Assembly (NCBI GenBank): GCA_002309155.1
Contig: DBXB01000013.1
Coordinates: 8,783-15,604 of the forward strand
Reading direction: 5' to 3'
Source of the DNA: Bacteroidales bacterium UBA1223
GTDB lineage: Bacteria > Bacteroidota > Bacteroidia > Bacteroidales > P3
Length of the DNA stretch: 6,822 bases
Position 1 is the stretch's first letter, and the number at the start of each line of letters is the position of its first letter. The notes beneath the pieces were generated by a model that searched no databases, was not told where the DNA came from, and saw only the letters and a list, made by a program, of their open reading frames with translations. Positions 1 through 6,124 of the stretch are shown piece by piece. Both the position numbers and the translations under genes were made by a program.

Positions 1-569
1 CCTCCTGTTATCATGGCATCGGCTCTGCCTTCATGAATCATACGATATGCCTCGCCGACAGAATGAGTACCTGTGGCACAAGCCGTTACAACAGGCAGGT
101 TGGGACCTTCAGCATGGAAAACTGTCGCAACATTTCCGGAGGCGATATTAGCAATCATCTCAGGGATGAAGAGCGGCGACACACGGCGCGGACCGTTCTG
201 CAGCAGGGAGGAATGCTCACGGCAGAATGTCTGAATGCCTCCGATGCCAGAACCGATGGCACAACCGAATCGACTGGGATCCACATCCTTGTCAACCACC
301 AGTCCACTGTCCGCCATTGCCTGAGTTGCGGCGGCGATGGCATACAGGGCATATTTGTCATTGTGGCGAATCATCGCCTTGTCGATATTGAAGTCTTCCG
401 GATTGAAGTCCAGTATCTCTGCGGCGACTTTCACAGGAAGATTCTCAGCATTGAGAGTTTTTATGGTGTCAATGGCACAGGTGCCTTTAAGGAGGTTGTT
501 CCAGAATGTATCCACATTGTGGCCAAGAGGTGTGACACATCCTAATCCTGTAATAACAACACGTTTCAT
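1..569 (-). CDS. fabF: Beta-ketoacyl-ACP synthase II (FabF/KAS II), 5' part only
   Basis: FabF condenses malonyl-ACP with a growing acyl-ACP in the cytosolic type II fatty-acid or polyketide pathway. The first 189 codons are present and the gene runs off the left edge, so the catalytic His residues cannot be checked. The protein starts MKRVVITGLGCVTPLG, the usual KAS opening. Residues 104-111 (AIGSGIGG) and PLFIPEMIANIASG (132-145) match the family. The nucleophile is Cys164 in VTACATGTHSVGEA. The start is ATG at 569-567, directly at the family N-terminus, with an AT-rich leader and no Shine-Dalgarno sequence. It lies 29 bp after fabH on the same strand, so co-transcription is likely. From memory, housekeeping FabF of Bacteroides reads SACASSTNA around the cysteine, whereas this one resembles Firmicutes/Proteobacteria FabF, which hints at an accessory copy. 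The KAS identity is firm; housekeeping versus specialised use is not. Confidence 0.93.
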   Translation of the reverse strand, partial: MKRVVITGLGCVTPLGHNVDTFWNNLLKGTCAIDTIKTLNAENLPVKVAAEILDFNPEDFNIDKAMIRHNDKYALYAIAAATQAMADSGLVVDKDVDPSRFGCAIGSGIGGIQTFCREHSSLLQNGPRRVSPLFIPEMIANIASGNVATVFHAEGPNLPVVTACATGTHSVGEAYRMIHEGRADAMITG

Positions 570-598
570 ATATTCTAAGATTTAATTATTTGCAATAG

Positions 599-1567
599 TT
601 ATGAATTATATTCAATCTTACTCCATTTCGTTATAGCGGCACCAGTAACGAAACCGCCACCGAAAGCACTGAGCAACAGGGTCGACTGGTCGGGGATCAG
701 TCCTTCGCGTGACAACTCGTCAATCAAAATAAGTATGCTTGCCGAAGAGGTGTTGCCGTATTTTTGAAGATTGGTCGGAAATTTCTCTTTGGGTTGCCCA
801 AGATGTTCCCTGATACTGTCGATGATACGCAGATTTGCCTGGTGAAGCAGATACATATCTATATCATCTCCAGTGAGATTGTTCTTCTCGAGAATTGTGT
901 CGACATCTTTTATGCAGGCACGGACGGCGAGCTTAAAGACCTCCCTACCCTGCATGACCAACGGCATCGTCTTTTCCTCAACACGGTCATAAGGAGTTGT
1001 CTCGAGCGATCTTTTATAATAGAGCACATCTGTGTGAGTGTCAGCCGTCACACGGAAATCGACAAATCCATTGCCTTCGGTAACCACCACAGCACCAGCG
1101 CCATCGCCGAACAAGACAGAAGTCTCACGCTCATGCCAGTTACAGAAACGCGAAGGTTCTTCTGCGGCAACAATAAGGATATTCTTAGCTCGATGGGTAC
1201 TGATAAAAGCATCGGCAATATCGAGGGCGTAAAGAAAACCTGCACAAGCTCCATTCAAGTCGGTACACGGACAGCAGCATCCTAAGGGAGAGAGAATTAT
1301 ACTGCTTAAAGATGGTGTGACATAGCTGTTGGCTACGTTCGAGCATATAAGATAATCAATATCCGATGGTTGAAGTCCAGACGATTGGATTGCGGCTGAT
1401 GCCGAAGTAATGGCGAGTTCTGAAAGTGTCTCTTTACTAAGCAGATGACGGGTTTGGATACCCGTTCGGGTTGTAATCCAGCTGTCACTGGTATCGAGAA
1501 AGCCTGTCAACATATCGTTATAGACCACTTTCTCGGGCAACGCGCTACCTGTTCCAATAATTTTCAT
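599..1567 (-). CDS. fabH: Beta-ketoacyl-ACP synthase III (FabH/KAS III)
   Basis: FabH starts chain synthesis by condensing an acyl-CoA primer with malonyl-ACP. The 322 residues match the family's usual length (about 315-330). The protein opens with MKIIGTGSALPE, so the ATG at 1567 is the natural start. Visible motifs are DTSDSWITTRTGI (25-37, with Trp30 and Arg34 where CoA-contacting residues lie in E. coli FabH), catalytic Cys108 in NGACAGFLYAL, FGDGAGA (153-159), catalytic His242 in LLHQAN, catalytic Asn272 in YGNTSSAS, and the C-terminal AFGGGF loop (301-306). The Cys-His-Asn triad is complete, so the enzyme should be active. A cysteine-rich patch (C97, C98, C99, C101) just before the active site is unusual. 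fabF follows after 29 bp, which implies an operon. Related thiolase-fold enzymes of aryl-polyene, flexirubin or dialkylresorcinol clusters remain possible; the primer acyl group cannot be read from sequence. Confidence 0.95.
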   Translation of the reverse strand: MKIIGTGSALPEKVVYNDMLTGFLDTSDSWITTRTGIQTRHLLSKETLSELAITSASAAIQSSGLQPSDIDYLICSNVANSYVTPSLSSIILSPLGCCCPCTDLNGACAGFLYALDIADAFISTHRAKNILIVAAEEPSRFCNWHERETSVLFGDGAGAVVVTEGNGFVDFRVTADTHTDVLYYKRSLETTPYDRVEEKTMPLVMQGREVFKLAVRACIKDVDTILEKNNLTGDDIDMYLLHQANLRIIDSIREHLGQPKEKFPTNLQKYGNTSSASILILIDELSREGLIPDQSTLLLSAFGGGFVTGAAITKWSKIEYNS

Positions 1568-1755
1568 GTAAAAAATGTATTTTCTTTATTTATTACTTAC
1601 AAAACAGTATTTCTGTAATGCGTTGCAAAGGAAAAATTATTTTTTAATATTTTTTTGTTAAAAACGATATTTTGCACAATAAATTGTACGAAATAGCGAT
1701 ATTTTGGGTGAATGAACGAAATTTTGGGTGAAATTACGGTTCCCTTTTAACATTT
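1568..1755. promoter_or_regulatory. Divergent intergenic region between fabH and the LytTR regulator
   Basis: These 188 bp are strongly AT-rich and contain no credible gene. They must hold the promoters for fabH-fabF (leftward) and the LytTR gene (rightward). For fabH, the minus strand offers a weak Bacteroidota-like pair: TTTG (complement of 1626-1629) and TACTGTTTTG (complement of 1600-1609). The spacing inside the second box is off consensus by two bases. For the LytTR gene I found no full TAnnTTTG box; the nearest candidates are ATATTTTG at 1667-1674 and 1699-1706. The region also contains repeated CGATATTTTG elements and two imperfect inverted repeats: TTACA-N12-TGTAA at 1597-1618 and ACAAT-AA-ATTGT at 1676-1687. 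A regulatory role is inferred from position and structure. Confidence 0.6.
1697..1732 (+). repeat. 16-bp direct repeat with 20-bp period, candidate LytTR operator
   Basis: CGATATTTTGGGTGAA (1697-1712) and CGAAATTTTGGGTGAA (1717-1732) differ at one base and start exactly 20 bp apart, about two helical turns. A shorter third copy of the first ten bases, CGATATTTTG, lies at 1665-1674. The second copy ends 23 bp before the ATG of the LytTR gene. LytTR-family regulators typically bind pairs of direct repeats spaced about two turns apart, so this is a plausible autoregulatory or divergent-control site. The sequence itself does not closely match published LytTR consensus sites. Confidence 0.5.
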
Positions 1756-2622
1756 ATGAACGACAAAAACAACAACATACCTAAATTCATGACCGAGCCA
1801 AAGAGTATTATCCTTTTTTTGGCATCGGTTTTATTGTTTGCTATTTTATTTATCGTAGTATACCAACCACTGGGATATATGAGGTCTGGTATCACCTCGA
1901 CGGCATGGAACAAGCACATCTACACCACCATTCAAGTCTTTAGCGGATTTTTAATACTGGTAGCGAGCAGGTTAATCTTCTATAAAGTAGAAAAAAGGAC
2001 AAGATTTACCGTTTGGGGAGCCGTGTTATGGATTTTGGGCGAACTTGTGGTAATTGCGATGACCCTCTCAGTCATCGCAATGCTTATAAACGAAGATAAC
2101 AACCTACTGTACATCGACTTACTACAAAGAGTCTCGTTTAGTATCTTTCTAATTCTAATAGTTCCATATATTATAACGGTAATGATGCTCCTACTCCGTG
2201 ACCGCGGCAAGCAAATCGAGAAACTCAACGATATCATCGACAGACAACAATCAGAGTTACCGGCACAAAACGAAAACCTTATATTTTACGACAGAGGTGG
2301 AAAACTAGCGTTTTCTACCAAAAGAGTCAACGTCATGTATATTGAAGCAGCGGACAACTACTGTAACATTCATTACATGAACGAAGACAAAGAAGAGACC
2401 TTCATACTGCACAACTCGATGAAAAACATCGACAAATCCGACGAATACAAAGGATTGCTGAGATGTCACCGCGGTTATATGGTAAATATCGACAATGTGA
2501 AACTCTTGAGAAAAGGGAACGGTGGTTTAGTTCTCGAATTGACACAGGGAGTGCGTTCTATTCCGGTATCCAAGACCTATACCGACAATGTTGTAAAATA
2601 CTTTGTCGGGGAGACAAACTGA
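1756..2622 (+). CDS. Membrane-anchored LytTR-family DNA-binding transcriptional regulator
   Basis: This is a predicted inner-membrane regulator of 288 residues. Four hydrophobic helices are visible at about 18-37, 56-76, 87-111 and 127-147. A charged, coiled-coil-like linker follows (about 148-168), then a LytTR DNA-binding domain (about 175-285). Typical LytTR features are VMYIEAADNYCNIHY (193-207), LLRCHRGYMVNIDNV (234-248) and SIPVSKTYTDNV (268-279). There is no receiver domain, so it is not a classical response regulator. In Bacteroidota such proteins may sense a membrane signal directly or partner with a histidine kinase, and none is in this window. The ATG at 1756 gives a short charged N-terminus before helix 1; M12 (1789) is a possible alternative. 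A direct-repeat candidate operator lies just upstream, and a hairpin overlaps the stop codon. The gene is transcribed divergently from fabH and in the same direction as the large redox gene. The signal and targets are unknown. Confidence 0.9.
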   Translation: MNDKNNNIPKFMTEPKSIILFLASVLLFAILFIVVYQPLGYMRSGITSTAWNKHIYTTIQVFSGFLILVASRLIFYKVEKRTRFTVWGAVLWILGELVVIAMTLSVIAMLINEDNNLLYIDLLQRVSFSIFLILIVPYIITVMMLLLRDRGKQIEKLNDIIDRQQSELPAQNENLIFYDRGGKLAFSTKRVNVMYIEAADNYCNIHYMNEDKEETFILHNSMKNIDKSDEYKGLLRCHRGYMVNIDNVKLLRKGNGGLVLELTQGVRSIPVSKTYTDNVVKYFVGETN

Positions 2623-2632
2623 AAAGTTTGTC
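2613..2632 (+). terminator. Hairpin overlapping the LytTR stop codon, probable intrinsic terminator
   Basis: GACAAACT (2613-2620) pairs perfectly with AGTTTGTC (2625-2632) across a GAAA tetraloop, an unusually stable loop type. The TGA stop (2620-2622) sits at the top of the stem. A short T-rich stretch follows (ATTTTACTT, 2633-2641), so termination may be partial. The stem is only 3/8 G-C. It separates the LytTR gene from the candidate promoter of the large redox gene. Confidence 0.5.
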
Positions 2633-2638
2633 ATTTTA

Positions 2639-2670
2639 CTTGCTATTTAATAAAATAATTGTTACTTTTG
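2639..2670 (+). promoter_or_regulatory. Candidate Bacteroidota sigma-factor promoter of the redox gene
   Basis: TACTTTTG at 2663-2670 matches the Bacteroides -7 element TAnnTTTG completely. CTTG at 2639-2642 matches three of four bases of the -33 TTTG box, with a 20-bp spacer, within the accepted range. Transcription would start around 2675-2680 and leave a leader of about 50 nt before the ATG at 2730. The leader is AT-rich and lacks a Shine-Dalgarno sequence, as is usual in the phylum. Confidence 0.6.
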
Positions 2671-2687
2671 CTTGATTTTTCATCAAG
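2671..2687. promoter_or_regulatory. Inverted repeat at the presumed transcription start of the redox gene
   Basis: CTTGAT (2671-2676) and ATCAAG (2682-2687) form a perfect 6-bp inverted repeat around a 5-nt spacer, TTTTC. It abuts the -7 box directly, so it covers the expected start point. It could be an operator for a repressor or a small 5' leader hairpin. Short palindromes of this size occur by chance in AT-rich DNA; its position is what makes it notable. Confidence 0.35.
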
Positions 2688-2729
2688 GCATAAAGTATTG
2701 CAATATATTAATCCATAGAATAATAAAAT

Positions 2730-5700
2730 ATGTACAGAATCGAAAGTCACCCCATTCTCGACATTCCCTCAAGCGAGATTGTGGAATTTTATTATGAAGG
2801 TAAAAAGATTCAAGGCAGAAAAGGCTACACTATCGCCGCCGCTCTTCATCAAGCCGGATACGCCGTCCACAGTCACAGCATTGACGGATGTCCAAGAAGC
2901 TTGGAATGCGGAATCGGAAAATGCGGAGCCTGCGAAATGCTCGTAGACGGAAAGATACGACGCATCTGCATCACCTTGGTAGACAACGTGAAAGAAGTAC
3001 GTGAGCTGAAAAAGGACTATATGCCCGAAACCCAGACTCACGAAAAACGCAAAGTCAAGATTTACAAGACTCAAGTGGCAATCATCGGAGCAGGCCCCGC
3101 AGGACTTGCCTGCCGCGAGCAGTTGAATAAACTCAATATCGACAACATAGTAATAGACAACAATTCTCATATCGGTGGACAATTCAATATGCAGACCCAC
3201 CAATTCTTTTTCTTCGAGAAGGAAAAGAAATTCGGCGGAATGCGTGGCTTCGATATCGCTAAGACTCTTGCTGGCGACAACCACGACGGAATCCTGCTAA
3301 ACAACACGGTATGGGATCTGCTCGAAGGCAAACGAATTGGCATCAAGAATATTGAGACTCAGGAGATGGCGTATGTCGACGCCGACCATCTCGTAGTCGC
3401 CACAGGCGCCGTGCCTTTCATGCCCACCTTCGAGAACGATGACGTCCCCGGCGTATATACCGCCGCCGTGTTCCAGAAAATGATGAACCAGGAGCACACA
3501 CTGCTGGGGAAGAACGTTCTAACAGTAGGTGCAGGCAATATCGGTTATCTGACATCCTATCAGGGAATGCAGGCTGGTGCCAACATCAAGGCCATCATCG
3601 AAGCCATGCCTCGAGAGGGTGGATTCCCTGTTCAGGCCAACAGGGTACGCCGCCTCGGCATCCCCATCATGACTGGATATACGCTGGTTAAAGCCATACC
3701 CAACAAAGAAAGGACAGCCATAACAGGAGCTGTCATAGCCAAGTGCGAGAATTTCAAAGCCATTGAAGGCACAGAAGAGGTTCTCGAGGGCATAGATATC
3801 ATCAACATCTGCACCGGTCTGATACCCGACAACCAGCTGCTTATCAAGGGTAAGGATATCTTTGGCATGAACACTTATGGAGTTGGCGACGCCGTACGTA
3901 TCGGTGAAGGTACCAGCGCCGTGCTTCGAGGCAAACAAGCAGCCTTCGAGGTGGCTCAGAACATGGGAATACGGTTCAACTATGACGAGTATCTCGAGAT
4001 CTCCCGCCAATACATAGACTCTCAGCAACATCCCATCAGGATTCTGGACAAACCCAATCTGCCCGACGCTGAGAGAATGAAACTGAAACCTTTCGTACAG
4101 ATGGATTGTCTGTATGGATTCGCCTGCAACCCCTGCTCATTCTCCTGTCCTCAAGGCGCCATCAGCAAGAGTTCGACAAGCAGCACCCCAACAGTGGATT
4201 ATACCAAATGCATCGGATGCATGGAATGCGTCTATCAATGCCCCGGACTGGCAATATTCGGATATAATCTGGAGAAACAGTGGTGCTTCCTGCCTATAGA
4301 ATATGAAATAGAGGAGAACAAAGAGGTGTTTGTGGTTGACAATGACGGCAAGAAGATTGGCGAAGGTGTCATAGAGAAGATTCTCAAGAAACCCAACAAG
4401 ACCAACGTTGCAAGAGTGAAAGTCACCACTTTGTCCGCAGCTTCTTTAACCGACATCAAGGGTTTCATCGCCAAGGACAAATACCCCGAACCTCTTCAAT
4501 TCAGAAAAGGCAACGAGACTAAAAAAGAGGACGACGGCACCTACGTATGCCATTGCGAGGATGTCAAAATCGAAGAGATTCTCGCTGTTATCGGTGACCG
4601 TAAATACATATCCGTTGACGAGCTGAAGCATATTACCCGAATGGGCATGGGTCCCTGCCGTGGCAAGAGATGCATCCCAAGAGCTCGCCAGATCCTCAGA
4701 TCGTATGGAATAGAGGTCGTTGGTGACGCCACTCCGAGAGCACCGCTTTCGGCTCAGGTAACCCTCGGCGACATCTACACTGAAGGAACCGAATTCATGT
4801 TCGACATCAAGGAAAACAAGATCAAGACCGAACAGGTTGAGGTGCTGATAGCGGGTGGTGGTATAGCAGGTAGCGGTCTGTTCCGCTACTTTGCCGAAGC
4901 CGGCAAGAAACCCGTACTGGTGAATTACAGTCGCGGTGCCTCTTGGCGCAACATCGGTGGAGGACGCCCGGCATTCTCAAATCCCGACATCGCCGACATA
5001 GCGACACATAACCACGAGATATTTAAATCCATCCAAAAAGTACACAACATCAATTATAAACCGACCCGCTACGTAAACCTCGTCCATGACGAAGCCACCT
5101 ACAAGTCTCTCGATGCTTCAAGAGCTTGGAGCGACGCATATATGGTTGAACGTAAAGATTTCAAGAAAGAGATATCGCCATTATGGGATGACAGCAAGAC
5201 AACTTACTCGCATGCCCTTATGACAAGAGACTGCTGGCAAGCTACCCCGGGCCGGGTCATCGACTACATCAGAGGAATAGGATGCTCTCTTGGTGGCAGA
5301 GTCTTTGAAGATTGCGAACTGCTGAACGTGGAACGCAAAGGCTCCAAATTCCTTGCCCTAGTACGCACTCACAGCGGTGATTACATCAAGTTTGAATGCG
5401 AGCACTTCGTCAACGCCATGGGTTGGGGAGCTGAAAGATTCACCGATATGCTCGGCATAGACACCGGCCTATACCCTGTCAAACATCAGGCTTTCATCAC
5501 CCGCAGACTGCCGATGATGGGTATCAATGGAGAGGCCCTCGACATGATTATCGACCGCAGACACTACAAAGGATTCAGCGCCGTATACGGACAGCAATTT
5601 CAGCATACAGGACAGATAATTGGTTGCGCATCACCCGACTGCGACAGCTACGAAGCCCGTCAAAGCCTGAAATACAACAGCAAAGAATTCCTGGAGATTG

Positions 5701-5960
5701 TCAGCGAGGTCTTCGCTGAATGGATACCCAATCTGAGGGAGGTGGGGTTCCACGCTGTCTGGGCAGGATGGTATACCGAACCCCGTTATATCGTCGACCC
5801 CGACAACGGACTGCTTGTAGGTCTTCGTGGACACGGATTCATGCTTGGCCAGTACCTCGCAAAACTTTATGTCGAGAAGTATCTGGGACATGAGGTACCC
5901 TCATACATGAAAGACCTGGCTCTCTCAGGCAAGGGACTTAGCGAGAATGCATTTAAATAA
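2730..5960 (+). CDS. Five-domain fused Fe-S/flavin amino-acid (or amine) dehydrogenase
   Basis: This 1076-residue, probably cytosolic enzyme joins domains usually found as separate subunits. Residues 17-95 are a [2Fe-2S] domain of the sarcosine-oxidase/HcnA type (C60, C65, C68, C80). Residues 113-425 are an FAD/NAD(P) oxidoreductase (GAGPAG 120-125 with D143; VVATGA 222-227; GAGNIG 267-272; GVGDAV 384-389). Residues 455-512 are a ferredoxin with eight cysteines (C460, 466, 469, 473; 494, 497, 500, 504). Residues 515-585 look like a beta-rich linker. Residues 605-660 are a BFD-type [2Fe-2S] domain (C607, C609, C643, C648). Residues 702-1055 are a DAO-type flavin dehydrogenase (GGGIAG 709-714; WRNIGGG 739-745; LRGHGFMLG 1032-1040). 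Relatives are the subunits of archaeal dye-linked L-proline dehydrogenase, opine/hydroxyproline oxidases and HCN synthase. Inferred role: oxidation of a secondary amine or amino acid at the last domain, with electrons passed to the first flavin and NAD(P) or another acceptor. The substrate is not determinable. N732 replaces the usual acidic ribose-binding residue of the DAO domain. It has its own promoter and no co-directional partner within 160 bp. Confidence 0.88.
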   Translation: MYRIESHPILDIPSSEIVEFYYEGKKIQGRKGYTIAAALHQAGYAVHSHSIDGCPRSLECGIGKCGACEMLVDGKIRRICITLVDNVKEVRELKKDYMPETQTHEKRKVKIYKTQVAIIGAGPAGLACREQLNKLNIDNIVIDNNSHIGGQFNMQTHQFFFFEKEKKFGGMRGFDIAKTLAGDNHDGILLNNTVWDLLEGKRIGIKNIETQEMAYVDADHLVVATGAVPFMPTFENDDVPGVYTAAVFQKMMNQEHTLLGKNVLTVGAGNIGYLTSYQGMQAGANIKAIIEAMPREGGFPVQANRVRRLGIPIMTGYTLVKAIPNKERTAITGAVIAKCENFKAIEGTEEVLEGIDIINICTGLIPDNQLLIKGKDIFGMNTYGVGDAVRIGEGTSAVLRGKQAAFEVAQNMGIRFNYDEYLEISRQYIDSQQHPIRILDKPNLPDAERMKLKPFVQMDCLYGFACNPCSFSCPQGAISKSSTSSTPTVDYTKCIGCMECVYQCPGLAIFGYNLEKQWCFLPIEYEIEENKEVFVVDNDGKKIGEGVIEKILKKPNKTNVARVKVTTLSAASLTDIKGFIAKDKYPEPLQFRKGNETKKEDDGTYVCHCEDVKIEEILAVIGDRKYISVDELKHITRMGMGPCRGKRCIPRARQILRSYGIEVVGDATPRAPLSAQVTLGDIYTEGTEFMFDIKENKIKTEQVEVLIAGGGIAGSGLFRYFAEAGKKPVLVNYSRGASWRNIGGGRPAFSNPDIADIATHNHEIFKSIQKVHNINYKPTRYVNLVHDEATYKSLDASRAWSDAYMVERKDFKKEISPLWDDSKTTYSHALMTRDCWQATPGRVIDYIRGIGCSLGGRVFEDCELLNVERKGSKFLALVRTHSGDYIKFECEHFVNAMGWGAERFTDMLGIDTGLYPVKHQAFITRRLPMMGINGEALDMIIDRRHYKGFSAVYGQQFQHTGQIIGCASPDCDSYEARQSLKYNSKEFLEIVSEVFAEWIPNLREVGFHAVWAGWYTEPRYIVDPDNGLLVGLRGHGFMLGQYLAKLYVEKYLGHEVPSYMKDLALSGKGLSENAFK

Positions 5961-5984
5961 TTGTGAATCGTGAATTGTGAATCG
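5961..5984 (+). repeat. Short direct repeat, 10-bp unit TTGTGAATCG, period 14
   Basis: TTGTGAATCG occurs at 5961-5970 and again exactly at 5975-5984, separated by TGAA. The first copy starts immediately after the stop codon of the redox gene. The core AATCG recurs downstream at 5988, 5996 and 6012, so this block grades into the next one. It looks like slippage-derived intergenic sequence; no function is evident. Confidence 0.8.
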
Positions 5985-5990
5985 TTTAAT

Positions 5991-6019
5991 CGTATAATCG
6001 TTTAAACGTATAATCGTTT
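5991..6019 (+). repeat. Tandem repeat, 13-bp unit CGTATAATCGTTT, period 16
   Basis: CGTATAATCGTTT at 5991-6003 is repeated identically at 6007-6019, with AAA between. The junction contains a perfect 10-bp palindrome, CGTTTAAACG (5999-6008). No T-tract or long stem is attached, so I do not call it a terminator. Confidence 0.8.
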
Positions 6020-6035
6020 CTTCAAGATCATTTGT

Positions 6036-6087
6036 CCCTTAACTTCCCTTAACTCCCCTTAACTACCATTAATTCCACCATTAACTC
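6036..6087 (+). repeat. Tandem 10-bp repeat, unit CCCTTAACTN, about five copies
   Basis: Three near-identical units CCCTTAACT(T/C/A) run from 6036 to 6065. A diverged fourth, CCATTAATTC, occupies 6066-6075, and a fifth, CCATTAACTC, lies at 6078-6087 after a 2-nt insertion. The unit differs from the two AATCG-type blocks just upstream. A further 7-bp duplication, ATCATCA at 6108-6114 and 6115-6121, lies directly before the next start codon. No promoter box with full TAnnTTTG match was found here; ATCATTTG at 6027-6034 is the closest. Confidence 0.85.
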
Positions 6088-6124
6088 CATCTCAATCAAA
6101 ATTCAAAATCATCAATCATCAATA

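Noticed and set aside
33..545. Plus-strand 170-codon open frame opposite fabF
   Set aside because: It lies entirely antisense to a clear FabF reading frame, has no recognisable domain and a composition typical of a shadow frame.
764..1285. Plus-strand 173-codon open frame opposite fabH
   Set aside because: It is antisense to an intact FabH with a full catalytic triad, and its translation shows no family motif.
1676..1687. ACAAT-AA-ATTGT as a regulator site
   Set aside because: Arms are only 5 bp in very AT-rich DNA with no second copy. It is noted under the intergenic region but not claimed as a separate site.
2769..4031. Long minus-strand open frames inside the redox gene (2769-3284 and 3519-4031)
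   Set aside because: Both are antisense shadows of conserved cofactor domains; neither has a recognisable motif or start context.
2730..5960. Hydrogen cyanide synthase or sarcosine oxidase as the specific function
   Set aside because: The domain types match these families, but the fused layout with a ferredoxin and the anaerobic-type host fit proline, hydroxyproline or opine dehydrogenases at least as well. No residue decides the substrate.
5999..6008. Terminator at the CGTTTAAACG palindrome after the redox gene
   Set aside because: The 5-bp arms have no loop and no T-tract follows; it arises from the junction of the 16-bp repeat.
5961..6087. CRISPR-like array in the repeat-rich gap
   Set aside because: Units are 10-16 bp and tandem without unique spacers of 30 bp or so, and there are no cas genes nearby.
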